From NCBI RefSeq assembly GCF_003255815.1, contig NC_037682.1, positions 19,550,153 through 19,614,152 of the forward strand: a stretch of 64,000 nt of DNA, in the 5' to 3' direction. The translations under genes and the position numbers were made by a program. Shown here piece by piece: positions 47,735 through 59,619 of the stretch (its first letter is position 1; every line of letters starts with the position of its first letter). The DNA comes from Theropithecus gelada. Its lineage: Eukaryota; Chordata; Mammalia; Primates; Cercopithecidae. The notes beneath the pieces are model-generated. The model saw only the letters and a program-made list of their open reading frames with translations, searched no databases and was not told where the DNA came from.

Positions 47735-48738
47735 TTCCTCAGACATTGCTGGTGGGAATGTAAAATGGTACAGCCAGTTGAAAAACAGTCTGGTAGTTTC
47801 TCAAAATATTAAACATAGACTTACCATGTGGCTGAGCAGTTATTCCTAGGTATATATATTTCCAGGTATAGATCCTAAAAAAATGAAAACATACGTTCAA
47901 ACAAAAAAATTTTTTTTTTTTTTTTTTTTTTGAGATGGAGTCTTGCTCTGTCGCCCAGGCTGGAGTGCAGTGGCACCATCTTGGCTCCCTGCAGCCTCTG
48001 CCTCCCGGGTTCAAGCAATTCCCCTGCCTCAGCCTCCCGAGTAGCTGGGATTACAGGCGTATGCCACCATGCCCCGCTAATTTTTGTATTTTTAGTAGAG
48101 ATGGGGTTTCACCATGTTGGCCAGGCTGGTCCCAAACTCCTGACCTCAGGTGACCCACCTGCCTCAACCTCCAAAAGTGCTGGGATTACAAGTGTGAGCC
48201 ACCACGCCCAGCCCTCAAACAAAAATTTCTACATGGATGTTCATAGTATTATTCATGGCACCCAAAAAGTGGAAACAACCCATCAACTGATGGATAGTTA
48301 AATAAAGTGTGGTATATCCATGCAGTGGAATATTATTTGACAGTAAAAAGGAATGAAGTACTACATGTAGAATGATACATGCTACAACATGGATGAATCT
48401 TGAAAACATTATGCTAAGTAAAAGAAGCCAATCACAAAAGGCCTCATACTGTATGATTCTGTTTGTAAGAAATGTTTAGAATATGCACCTCCCTAGAGAC
48501 AGAAAGTCAATTAATGGTTGCCCAGGGCTGGGGGAATTGTGGATATGTATGAGTGGTTGGGGAATGGGGAGTGACTACTAATGTCACAGGGTTCCTTTTG
48601 GGGCAGTGACGATGTTCTGAAATTAATTCTGGGGTTGTACAACTGTGGATATGTTAAAAGCCATTGAATTCTACACTTCAAGCAGATGAATTGTGTGATA
48701 CATGAATTGTATCTCAATACATCTGTTTTAAAAAAGTA
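47735..48738 (+). mobile_element. LINE-1 3' part (L1M), split by an Alu
   Basis: The 3' end of ORF2 (GCTGGTGGGAATGTAAAATG; then, after the Alu, GTGGTATATCCATGCAGTGG and ACATGGATGAATCTTGAAAA) and the 3' UTR ending TGTATCTCAATACATCTG. An antisense Alu at 47912-48214 interrupts it. Confidence 0.88.
47912..48214 (-). mobile_element. Alu (AluS-like) inside the L1
   Basis: Antisense Alu with a T22 head. TCAAACAAAAA occurs on both sides (from about 47897 and 48215), the target duplication. Confidence 0.95.
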
Positions 48739-48837
48739 TTACATATTTCATTTGGTCTCAGGGCACTGAAATGTCTTTTAATTCAAAGTTATACTGGCTA
48801 GGAGAACCCATATTTTCAATAAAGGATACCAGCCTAA

Positions 48838-49045
48838 TAATGGTAATAACTTATTTGCATAGTGTGCCGTTGTTTACCCAGAGTTTTCACATGCTTTATG
48901 TAATTTGATCCCCACTGGACCTCACCATGCAGATGAAATTGACACAAAGAAAAAGTGACTTCTCTTAAGCTTACACAACCAAGAATTGGTAGAGCAAGTA
49001 TTTAATCTCAGGCTTTCTGGTTGTTAGTCACTGCCTTCTTGTCAG
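48838..49045 (-). mobile_element. MIR SINE
   Basis: TTTTCACATGCTTTATGTAA, TTTGATCCCCACTGGACC, AAGAATTGGTAGAGCAAG and TTTAATCTCAGGCTTTCTGG match antisense MIR in order. Confidence 0.75.
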
Positions 49046-49104
49046 AACAATGTCAGAACATTGCAGAGAAATAATAATATCTTCCAGACTCTTCATTATG
49101 CTTT

Positions 49105-49195
49105 AACCCTTTCAGTTCTTGAATGTGACTAGAAAAGTCATTCACCTTCTCTGTCTTGCTTTCCTTACCTAAAAAATGGAGATAATAATGCTTCC
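49105..49195 (+). mobile_element. MIR SINE, interrupted by a half Alu
   Basis: AAAAGTCATTCACCTTCTCT followed by TACCTAAAAAATGGAGATAATAAT-type text is the sense MIR 3' part. The AluY piece inserted at its 3' end. Confidence 0.7.
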
Positions 49196-49345
49196 GGGCC
49201 GGGCGCGGTGGCTCACGCCTGTAATCCCAGCACTTTGGGAGGCCGAGACGGGCGGATCACAAGGTCAGGAGATCGAGACCATCCTGGCTAACACGGTGAA
49301 ACCCCGTCTCTACTAAAAGTACAAAAAATAAAAATAAAAATAAAA
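49196..49345 (+). mobile_element. AluY left half with its own target duplication
   Basis: A 150-bp element, GGGCCGGGCGCGGTGG to CCGTCTCTACTAAAAG plus A-rich (AAAAT)n, with no right arm. It is flanked by a perfect 12-bp duplication AATAATGCTTCC (49184-49195 and 49346-49357). AluY-type positions (GATCACAAGGTCAGGAGATC) and near-consensus CpGs show it is young. Confidence 0.95.
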
Positions 49346-49554
49346 AATAATGCTTCCTAACTAAAAGTCATTTACCTTCTTGACTTGGTTTCTTTATCCG
49401 GAAGAACAAACCAGGAATATTTCCTATCTCTTGGGCACATAATGAAGACTAACTAATAAAAAACAATTGTAAAATACCTTACCAGTCTATAAAAATGCTT
49501 CATAATAAACCATCAAGGAGTATTGTTTTTCCCTTTCTTTCATGTTTTCAACTC

Positions 49555-49745
49555 CAGCAATGTATAATAGTAACCACTTATGTCACTTGTCGCTAAGGAG
49601 TTCAAAGCATTTTACAGACACTATCAAATTAACCCCCCCTACATCCCTATGAGTTACATAGGGAACTGGTATCAAAAGAGCTAGAGCAAAGTAACCTGCC
49701 TGAAGCCTTTATCTCAGGCTGGGTCTATACTGTACCAGTTGCTCC
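49555..49745 (-). mobile_element. MIR SINE, worn
   Basis: AAAGCATTTTACAGACACTA, ATCCCTATGAGTTACATAGG and AAGTAACCTGCCTGAAGCC follow antisense MIR order. Confidence 0.5.
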
Positions 49746-52700
49746 TTAATTTCTCTGTAGTGACATTTATTTGGTCAACTACATTTATTTTCTAAAAGTT
49801 TGTTACTTGTTAAACATGAGAAAAATGTTTAAATAGCCTTCCTGAATCACTTTAAATTAGCTTAAAGTTTATCAGAGGTAAAGCTGTTTATTTTGACCTG
49901 CCCATGTCATCCTCAATCTAGACTAGCAAACAGCTCAAACTTCTGAATATACACTTTTGACTCGAACTTTCATCATGGGGAGCAGTGACAACTGTGTGTC
50001 TTGCTGCGTGGATGGGAGAAATCCTTGATAAGGATTTGGAAACTACTCTCGTTTGTCCAGACACTCTTCACAGAGCGAAGGCAGGCTTCTTTCTACGTTG
50101 TTGGGATTTATAGTGTGTTTACATGTAGAAAGCTCATTTGCCATCTGCATTACCACCTAGATCTTCACCGCTGCCATCATCATTTAATATTATTTTTGTC
50201 TTGTGGCGTAATACCATTACCAACCCTTTTGACAGAGAAGATATATGAGGGAAATATATGCGCAAAATGATTAGAAAGGCCTCTGTGAGATTGCCTTAGA
50301 ATGGCTTCTAATAACCATTAGAAAAGCAGACTGAAGCCTGACCCAAACAATGGAAAACATTAAATCCTGGCGTTTCTCTTGCCCTGTGTGAAGAGAAGCT
50401 CTGGTTTGTTGTTGAGGCTATCCTGGCAAGGTTTTTCGGTTTGGGTTTGGTTTGTTTTGGTTTTTGGTTTCTCTTTTGCCATATTGATCTCTCATTTTGC
50501 TTGATGGGGAAATACTTTTTTTGCCTCCAGAAGTGGATTTCCCTTGCATATTAGCCTTGTTGGTGTGCTGCCCCATAGGAGGATGGCCCCAGTGCTATTG
50601 GCACTGTCCTGTGTACAGTTAATTAAACCTCCTGCTGTGGACCTGGATTTCTGCTGCTGCTGTTCACTGATGTGTGTGAATTGAGTGAAGCACATGTGCA
50701 TAAGCTCAGGGACACTCATGAAAACAAACCCTGAAAATAGCAAAAGATGGAGTCAGGGCAAAGCCTTCAGCTTTCAAATAAGCTTGGTAATCTGGCTAGC
50801 TGAATGCCAGAGCTCACAAAGCTGAGAATTGCATTTCTGAAGATAAGACAGACTCTTTTTGTGTTTTTATCTTTTCTTCCCAAAATGTATTGAGTTTTAA
50901 TATGGTACTTTATCTCTGTAAGCAAGAAAACAGACCCCGTTGTGAACTCTTGGGCTATTGAGTCCAACCCAGTGAGGAGTTTATCCTCATTTTTCTGGTG
51001 ACCACATCTCAAGGTAAACCATGAGCAGAGTCTTACTAGGACACCTGGCTGCCATGGTCTCATAAAGGGGTCTTGGAGCAGAAGGGGGTTAAGAAACTCA
51101 CAGAAGGCAAGAGTAGGGCTTCCAAAAAGTCTAGTAACCTATGTGTTTTAGAGAACAGATAGTGATTTCCTTTGAAGTTAGGCCCCTTCTCTTTTTCATT
51201 TAACTAAATATTCCAAGAGAGAATCTTGATTTCTAACCATTCTTTTTTTGACTACGTTGTAGTGCTTTGAGTCCTTGTGATTCTGTTTACTAGGATATAA
51301 AATGCTAATTTTAGAAGCTCTAAAATTTTTTCCAATTCCTAGCTTGCTTACTTGGGTAAAATATAGCAAGTGATTAGATTGGAGTAATAGTAGTGTCCTA
51401 AAAACATATCAGCCACTGAATCAGACAACCTCTCTATTCTTTCTCTACCTTTCCCAACTCCCCTCAGCAAGTTTTGACTATGTATTTTTATATGAAATTC
51501 ATCAGCCAGGAAGTATATTTTTAGCCTCTCCTTTGTGTTAATACCTGGTGTAATAATGTGTGCTAATGCTTATGATCTTTCATAGGGAAAAAGAAATAAA
51601 CACACATGGTAGACCAGGACAGTACATAGTGAAGAGTTAGCATGTGGTATAGATAATGAGAAGAGAGAAAGCAGGAACAGCTTGGGAACCCAATTGGGAC
51701 TTTGCTCCAGAAACAGAAAGAATGGAGGCATTCTGAGTCAGGGGAGTCACACAAGCTAAGGCAGCGATATAGGAATGAACACAAAACACAGATAAGAACT
51801 TTGCTATATGTGTAACACTTTTCATAAAAAGTGTTGGGCCACAATCAAAAATAGGATTAAGTAGTTATGACAGGACCTGGTACTAGAAGGCCTTATATGA
51901 CCATACTGTGCTTGCCTAGAACTACACTTGCTTTGAAAGCTTTGATCAGTTCCTATCTTTTGAATGGAATACTTTAGCATTTGAAGGGTAAAATGAGCTT
52001 ATATTGGAGGAAATAAGGTTTCATTGGCCTGTCTGCTTTTTGTGTGTGTGTGTTTTGCTAAGGCAGTATATTCAAAGAATTAAATCAGTTCTTTATCTTG
52101 TAGAAGGGAGTCAGGTATATAGTTAAGAAAGCAGATTTTTTTCATTAAAGGGAATTTTATTTCATAATTGTGAAATTTTGGCCTGTTTGCTTAGAAATGA
52201 GACTGTTTGTGAGTGAAAGCACAGGTTTAATGTTTAATGTTTAAAAGAGTTTGGATAACTGTTACAGAAGCAAAATGGATTTATAACATTGCTTCCTAAT
52301 CTGGGTTACCTGAAAGAATAAGAGAAGTGCTGCATATCCCTGTGTGAAGGTTACACAGGTTGCTACTTGAAATGCTGCTTGTTTGGAAAATAAGATATGA
52401 AATCCAAATGGGGGTGGAAAGGGGAGGGGAAAAAGTAGTACCAGGATCACTGGAAGTGTAAAGATTGGGAGTTTCCGTTGTAAGTTTTCATTCTAGATTT
52501 GAGTAGGTCAGCTGACCCTCAAATTTCTAATTACTTCATTTACCTTGCATGAATTTTCTTTTTTTTTTTCCTGCTCATTTAAGGTGCATTTGGTTTAATA
52601 ATGTATTCTCAATAAAGCCAAAAGGTACTTCTAGCTGTACTATAGAACAGCGTTTGAATAGTAGTTTGATTTATCTTCCAGTTTGTTTTCCTGTATCTTG

Positions 52701-53914
52701 TGTTAATAGTTGCTATTATTTATCTCATTTAAACAGTAGTGCTTAGGTTGAAACTTGATTCTAGTCAATTTTATTATGATGAGTTTACCATCTTTTCAAA
52801 TGTAGTACTCCTGTAATGCGTTGTTACTCTATGATGAAGGTAAAAACAAATTTACAGCTGTTAACCACAATCTTAACCTTTCCTCGGTTTGCTTGATTTA
52901 CTACAAATTAAATTCTACTATGCTTGATATAAATCATTAAGTATATAATTTGAAGCAGTTGCTGTGATCCATCTTTTACTGTTTTCTGCACTCACATCCA
53001 AATGTAGAACTTCAAGTCCGAAAAACAGTGAAATGATTAGAAAACTGCCCTTCTGGAGTCCTAAGTGAGCATTCATTTCAATGTGGGTATATGACATTGG
53101 GGTCCTCTCAGCTCTGAGTGGGAGATGCAGACATTGCATTCAGGATGAAATGTTTGCTTCTTGACTTGTCTGCCTGATTTAAATATTCATACTTCACCAG
53201 AAGGAAAAAGCTGCTGACTTCTAAAAGTGGGTCAGTTTTTTTTTTTTTTTTTTTAATGGTCCTTTTGGCACTTTGTAACATGTTAATACTGCCTTAGAGA
53301 TGGAGAACAGTTTGGCAGAGCGCATCTTTATCACTTCAGGGGCCAAAGCTTCACTAGGCCAGTGGAAAGAGAGGCATTGCAGATATTAATAACTAATAAG
53401 ACTGTGATATTGGCTTTATTTGCCACTCTGTTTGCTTTTCTAGATATAGAATGTAGTATGTTAACCAGAAAGGATTAATTTGAGGAAAACTTTGTATTGA
53501 TAAAGGTGATGATGTAAGTAAACAGCAGTAACCTGTATCTTCAGATGCATGGTGTTTCTGAACAAATTCCACAGTTACATAAATTTGTTTTATTTTTCTA
53601 TTTGGACATGATAACTTTCAAAAGAAGTCCTTGGATAGAATGGGATCATTGATAGGTTGTCAGTCTTATTCCCACATCATTTATTTCTGCTTAATTATTA
53701 TTTAAAGTGTACTTTACATTGATTGAATTTCTTACATCTAAGGGACCCAAATGGCATTTAAACATGAATGCCATCTTTTTATCCTCACAAAATTAAAATT
53801 TCAAGTATCTTCTGTCGAAAGGAGGGGTAGGACAGTAGGATGAGAAAGGAAGGAGAGTTAGAGTAATAATAGGAATTCTGGATGGAGAGAGATCTGGAGA
53901 TCCTGATTACCACA

Positions 53915-54290
53915 TGTATTAGTTTATTCAGGCTGCTGTAACAAAATAGCTTAGACTGGATCATTTATAAATAACAGAAATTTATTGCTTACAACTCTGG
54001 AGGCTGTGATGTCCATGTTCAAGGCATCAGCAGATTTTGTGAGGGCCTGCTGTCTGCTTCATAGATAGCACCTCCTTGCTGTGAGGACATAGCAAGAAGG
54101 TGCTATCTATGGCAGAAGGGGAAAAACAAGCTTTTGTAGGCCTCTTTTATAAGGACACTAATCTCATTCATGAAGGAGGGCCCTCGTGACCTAATGGCCT
54201 CCTAAAGACCTCACCTCTTAATACAGTTGCACTGGGAATTAGATTTCAACATCTGCATTTTGAGTGGACGCTAACATTCAGATCCCAGCA
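53915..54290 (-). mobile_element. MaLR-type LTR (MLT1/MST-like) with an internal hairpin
   Basis: On the + strand it runs TGTATTAGTTTATTCAGGC to TTCAGATCCCAGCA (TG...CA). The minus strand carries the usual MaLR landmarks. A near-perfect inverted repeat at 54060-54111 interrupts the normal sequence. No clear flanking 5-bp duplication. Confidence 0.82.
54060..54111. repeat. Near-perfect inverted repeat, 21-bp arms, 10-nt loop
   Basis: Left arm 54060-54080 (CATAGATAGCACC...) and right arm 54091-54111 (...GGTGCTATCTATG) pair with one G-T type mismatch; the loop is GTGAGGACAT. Confidence 0.95.
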
Positions 54291-54388
54291 CCATGTCCTA
54301 GTCATAAGACACGGATGAGATTGAGAGAGTTCAGGTTGCTTGTTTAGGAGGCATGTTATACATTTCACCAATCTCTTTCTTTAGTTTT

Positions 54389-54715
54389 CTAGGACTTATA
54401 AAAACCATTCAGTGATTTTAGTCCAGTTTCATAACGTGTACCTGGCCCGTCCTGTACCTCAGCGTAGAACAGCTCAAGTGGTGATGAAGTTTCCGGAGTT
54501 GCACTATCAGACATACTAATATGGCTGCTTCTAGGATCTTCTGGTTTACTGTGAGATTCTAGCTCCCAGTTTACAATGGCCAAATACCTGTCCAGCAGTC
54601 TTAAAGTTTGGTTCAAGTATTCGTAAAAATATGGAATATGCCCTATTGAGGAATATATTTTGTCATGTGGCTTTCCCACAGGCCCCAAGATGTGCTTGCT
54701 TTTTATAAAAAATAT
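54389..54715 (-). pseudogene. Unassigned antisense open frame, possible gene fragment
   Basis: The minus strand is open for 108 codons from after a TAA at 54716-54718 to a TAG at 54389-54391. It has no initiating ATG; the only methionine is in SHISMSDS. The product is mixed in composition, with an aromatic/leucine-rich part (HIPYFYEYLNQTLRLLDRYL) and a Ser/Pro/acidic tail (KPEDPRSSHISMSDSATPET). I do not recognise it. No poly(A) tail or splice sites support a live exon. It might be a truncated retrocopy, a relic of a mobile-element protein, or chance. Confidence 0.3.
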
Positions 54716-55054
54716 TTATTATATTAAGTTGCCTGGCACCCTAAAAAATAACCAGTATAATATTGAACTGGTGCTTCTGAGGAATTATTTATTCAGCTCC
54801 CTATAGACAGTGGTTGTGTTCCAGAAGATGTTTTGTGAATCTCAAATCATGTTAAGTATAGTAGGGAAATTGCCATTTTTAACACTTAAGCAGACATACA
54901 GGATTTTAAAAATACAAGAGATGAATCCTGTCCCCAGGATCTCACAGTGTAAAATTTTGAGGAATTCTGGGCTCTGTCTTTACTATAAGACACAAGATCC
55001 TTTTGTAATAGAAACGGCTACTAGTGTAGTATTTAAGGGTTAAATGTAATAATG

Positions 55055-55225
55055 TCATCTGGCATACTTTCAGATGGTTCATGGGAGAAGAAAGATGTAT
55101 GATAGTTCAGGGAGCGTGGAAGGATATATAGGTATCTGATTTATCAAAGGGATCACTATACTATTCTTTGAACTTTTACGTATGTTTGAAATTTTACAAA
55201 ATAAAAAGTCTTAAAAATAAATGTT
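55055..55225 (+). mobile_element. LINE-1 3' end, old
   Basis: GATCACTATACTATTCTTTG, AACTTTTACGTATGTTTGAA and ATTTTACAAAATAAAAAGTC match the last ~100 bp of old L1 3' UTRs. Confidence 0.6.
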
Positions 55226-55968
55226 TTCTTTATTTTAAATGTGGGTTTTCATGTATGGAGTATGCTTATAAAGAAACAAATTGGGTAGGACCTGTACCTT
55301 TGGAATCCTGACGTATATACATCACTTAATAAATCACACTGCCCCAGAAAGAAGCAGGTAATTTTGGCCTGGCTGTAATTGAAACCAAGATGAGGAGACT
55401 TCTGACTTTCAGATTACCCCTTGGTTTCCCAATATACATTTGACTCAGATGACTAAAAAATAATCCGTTTTCATTGTCTTTAGTAGTGTGCAACAAAAAA
55501 TGTTATTGCTCGAAAGAAGTACGCACAATGCCCAAATCATGGTTGACATAGTAATTTCCTTGAACATCCTAAATGTTTCTAAGATCTCATTTATTAATGA
55601 CTTATCTTTCCCACCCTCCTTACTTTTTATCTTTTCTAGCGACATATTACTGTATATTCTAAAAAGCGTTTGTGTATTGGGAAAATTCAGTTATAAAAAA
55701 AGGTGACTATTTCTGCTTCTGTATTTGAAACTGTGGTGGTGGGCTATGGGGAAAGAGAAAATAAGAAGGTGGATTTTTATACATGTTTAAAAAGAGAGAA
55801 AGAAGTCCATGCATCTAGTGCTTGCCTTATTATATTCACCATGAAAAGTCAGTGAGGGCGACCTATTTACTGTACAGGCGTGTTCAAATCTAGTGCATTG
55901 ACAAAGGATGGGGCCAACCTGGGAAACTCTTACTCTGGCTAGAGATCAAGAACCTTAATTGTATGTTC

Positions 55969-55971
<3 letters not shown>

Positions 55972-56016
<45 letters not shown>

Positions 56017-56021
56017 CGTCN

Positions 56022-56076
<55 letters not shown>

Positions 56077-56080
56077 CGTC
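55972..56080. repeat. (TG)n microsatellite with one N
   Basis: Two TG tracts (55972-56010 and 56022-56070), each followed by ATGTGTCGTC, are separated by the only ambiguous base in the window (N at 56021). The repeated flank suggests an assembly fault. Confidence 0.97.
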
Positions 56081-57839
56081 TTCCTGTCATTGTAGTTCTA
56101 ACTAAGGGTGAAATAGATTTATATTTAACCAAAGAGGAAAGGGGAAGCTATTCCTGGGCTTTTGCTATTTAAATAATCAATTCATGAGAAAGAATCAGTG
56201 TTATAAGAAAAAAATTGCAGTGGTATTTCAATTTGAACATACACAGAGTCCTCTGCTCTCCAACATAGTATGCAGTTTCACGTAAGATGCTTCGGGATGG
56301 AATTGTGAGCAAGGGTTTGTTACCAGCAGGACCTTTTAATACAGTCCTTCAGCGCACACTGTTATTTTTAGTGCACTAGATTGTATTAGTTGCTAAACCC
56401 TAATTTTCTAATGTACCACAATAATGAGTAATCCACTATTTTACTCTCAGAGTCATTTTACATTGTACAAGGGCTACAGTACCCCAAGCCCTCACCCCTC
56501 CCCACTTTTTAAATATCACTATTCAGACATTTTCTCTTCTACTTATAATTAGATTGCTAAGTTATTTTGGAATTAAAGAATACTAAAAAAAACTTTTATT
56601 GTCTGTGCCAAATAGTATTTTTCTTTGTTTATAACTACCAGTAGTATCATCACTGTAGTGCAGGTATTTCCTTCCAGCACCTCCCCACTTTGCCTCCATC
56701 TTTCCTCTGTTCTCCACTGAGGTGGGATCATTATGTTTAATGAAACTCTGTTTCTTACATGACTTGTATTATGTTCTACCGACTAAAGTATAAGAGTAGA
56801 GTGAAAAGTCACTTGGGATTACTGCTAGAGGTTGTTCAGAAGAAACCACATCTAGTAACCCTGTTATATCTGGCATAGCTCATACTCAGAAGCCAGCACA
56901 GAAAGACTTGGAAGGTTGCATTCTTCTACTGGAACATTTTCAGTTACATGTGCTTTAGGCTTATAAAAGGCCTAATCTCTTTTTCCCAAAAAGTGCTGTT
57001 TGTATCAAATAAGAATAAACTCATTTGAGAGTTTTTAAAAATAGATGTATTACTTGGAAGTCTTGGGAAGATGCAGAAAGCTAAACAGATTGATAAGTAC
57101 TCAGTATTTTTCATTCATGCAGATATTTTTAATCTTAGGGAAATTTTAAAATTATTTCCTCTGACTTTAGTCAAGGACTCTAGAAAGCTGCAGATTGTGC
57201 AGTTTTGACTGAGATCCTGATAGTGATCTGTAATTTTAGTTTGTTCTTTATAATATTGACCTTTTGTCTTTACTACTGAGAAGGGTGGAGTGCAATATCA
57301 AACTTAATTCAGTCTTTGTAGATCTAAAATTGAGCCTATGCCTCTCCTGCTTTTTAAGATATTGTTGATTCATAGGAGGAATATGACTGTTAGGGTATAG
57401 AATTCTTCATGCTGACACCTGCAAGCTTCCTGAGAATTAATATTATAATAAAGATCGTGGTTAGCTACTTCCTTCAAGGTGAGCCCTGTACTGACTGTTC
57501 TCAGGCTTCCCCATATATTCACTATGCCTGGGACAAAGGCTTTTGGACTTTTTGCAGCCACATATATATTGATTTAGCTAAACATTTATTTGTAACTATA
57601 AGCAGACAAGAAAAAATTACCAGTTCTATGAAGAGAATCAGCAGATTGAAAGTGGGGAATGAAGCTGAGTAATCGAAACAAATTCTCTACCCTACCTATA
57701 CTGAAACAGCAAATGCACAAAAACAGGAGATAACTTTTTAAATGTTTCATTAGTATTCTCAGTAAGATCTGAGATCATATTATTTCATCAGTAAAACAAA
57801 AATAGGCTATTCTCATTACCTTCAGAATAAAAGTCAAGT

Positions 57840-58012
57840 CTTCAGAGTTGTCTGTCAGACCCCACAACCCATCCTTTTTCCCTACTGTTATTCAGCCCAC
57901 TCACTCTGCTCCAGTAATTTTGGGCTCCTTGCTGTTCTCTGTTCATGTCAAGCCTGCTCCCACCTTGGGTCTTTATAACACTGTTTTCTCTGCTTGGAAA
58001 GCTCTTTGATAA
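57840..58012 (+). mobile_element. L2 fragment, left part
   Basis: TTTTGGGCTCCTTGCTGTTC, TCAAGCCTGCTCCCACCTTG and CTCTGCTTGGAAAGCTCTTT match L2. It resumes at 58431 after an LTR insertion. Confidence 0.75.
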
Positions 58013-58430
58013 TGCTGTGGTTTGAATGTGTCCTCTAAGTTTCATGCGTTGGAAATTTAATCCCCAATGTGGCAGCATTGAAAGATGGGGCCTTTAGAGG
58101 TTATTGGATCATGAGGGCTCTCTCCTCAGGAATGGATTAATCAATCCATGGATTCATGGGTTATCATGGGAGTGGAGCTAGTGGCTTTATAAGAAAAGGA
58201 AGAGAGACCTGAGCAAGTATGCTAGCATGCTTAGCCACCTCGCCATGTGACACCCTGTGCTGCCTTGAGACTTTGCAGAGAGTCCTCATGAGCAAGAAGG
58301 CTCTCACCAGACATGGCCCCTCCACCTTGGACTTCTCAGCTTCCGTACCTGTAAGAAATAAATTCCTTTTCTTTATAAATTACCTAGCTTCATGTCTTAC
58401 GTCGTAAACAATAGTAAACTAATAATCACA
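58013..58430 (+). mobile_element. MaLR-type solo LTR (MLT1/MST-like)
   Basis: Sense LTR: TGTGGTTTGAATGTGTCCTC, GGAAATTTAATCCCCAATGT, AAGAAGGCTCTCACCAGAC and CTTTATAAATTACCTAG are in the normal order. No internal viral sequence. Inserted in an L2. Confidence 0.85.
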
Positions 58431-58517
58431 CAACTGACTCCTTTACCTCCTTCAAGAGCCTAGAACAGTATGTAGCACATGAGGTGCTCAATAAATAGTT
58501 CTTGAAAGAATGAAATA
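58431..58517 (+). mobile_element. L2 fragment, right part
   Basis: GAGCCTAGAACAGTATGTAG and GAGGTGCTCAATAAATAGTT form the L2 3' end. Confidence 0.8.
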
Positions 58518-58832
58518 GGCCAGGCGCAGTGGCACACGCCTCTAATTCCAGCACTTTGGGAGGCCGAGGAGGGCAGATCACCTGAGGTCAGGAGTTCAGA
58601 ACCAGCCTGGCCAACATGGTGAAACCCCGTATCTACTAAAAATACAAAAATTAGCCGGGTGTGGTGGCGCATGCCTATAATCTCAGCTACTCGGGAGGCC
58701 GAGGCAGGAGAATCGCTTGAAACTGGGAGGCAGAGGTTGCAGTGAGCTGAGATTGTGCCACTGCACTCCAGCCTGAGTGACAAAAAAAAAGCAAAACTCC
58801 ATCTAAAAAAAAAAAGAGAGAGAGAGAGAGAA
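58518..58832 (+). mobile_element. Alu (AluS-like) with GA-rich tail
   Basis: Sense Alu, GGCCAGGCGCAGTGG to CTCCATCT, then A11 and (GA)n. Confidence 0.95.
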
Positions 58833-59289
58833 AGAAATAGAAGTATACAAGTGAACTCAAGAGAGGGAGGCAGATAACAAAATGGACTCTGCAAGAAGGT
58901 GAATTAGCAAATTAGAAGAAACTTAAGAAATTCTATAATAAAGCAAGTGTCAAAGAGATGGAAATATCGTAGAGAAAATAAACATGGAGACTAGATTTAA
59001 GATATTTAAATTTTATAATAGGAGCTTCAAAAGAAAAGTGATCCTAAAAGGAATTTCAGAAGAAAAAATTTCTGAGCTGAAAAAGCCTCAAATCTTGAGA
59101 TAAAGCTCTTACTAAGCATCAAGCAAGATAATTTGGAGAAAAAAAAAAAAGATTCATCCTGTTGCTAAAATTTTCAAGTATTGTTCAAGTTCTCAAGCAA
59201 AGAGAAGAAAATCCCACAAACTTCTCAATAATAAACAGCAACCACCAAAAAAGTTACTTATAAAAGGATAAGAATCAGATAAGCACTGT

Positions 59290-59619
59290 TTTTTTTGTTT
59301 TGTTTTTTCTTGTTTTTTTTTTTTTTTTTTTTTTCGAGACAGAGTTTCACTCTTGTTGCCCAGGCTGGAGTGCGCTGGCATGATCTCGGCTCACCGCAAC
59401 AGAGGCGGCTCCCAGGTTCAAGCAATTCTCCTGCCTCAGCCTCCCAAGTAGCTGGGATTACAGGCATGCGCCATCACACCCAGCTAATTTTGTATTTTTA
59501 GTAGAGATGAGATTTCTCCATGTTGACCAGGCTGGTGTCTAACTCCCAATCTCAGGTGATCTGCCTGCCTTGGCCTCCCAAAGTGCTGGGATCACAGGTG
59601 TGAGCCACTGCTCCTGGCT
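59290..59619 (-). mobile_element. Alu inside the L1
   Basis: Antisense Alu with a long T-rich head (interrupted poly-T to about 59333) and the end TGCTCCTGGCTG; moderately diverged. Confidence 0.93.

Noticed and set aside
47930..48301. 123-codon open frame
   Set aside because: Translation of an antisense Alu plus L1 sequence, not a gene.
54389..54715. Antisense open frame as retroviral protein upstream of the MaLR LTR
   Set aside because: No purine tract before the LTR, no recognisable retroviral motif and no partner LTR; kept only as an unassigned frame.
55890..56172. His-Thr or Cys-Val repeat proteins on either strand
   Set aside because: Direct translation of the TG/CA microsatellite, including the N.
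58460..58894. 144-codon minus-strand open frame, the longest in the window
   Set aside because: It runs through an Alu and its GA-rich tail (the LSLSLSL run); an artefact of the repeat.
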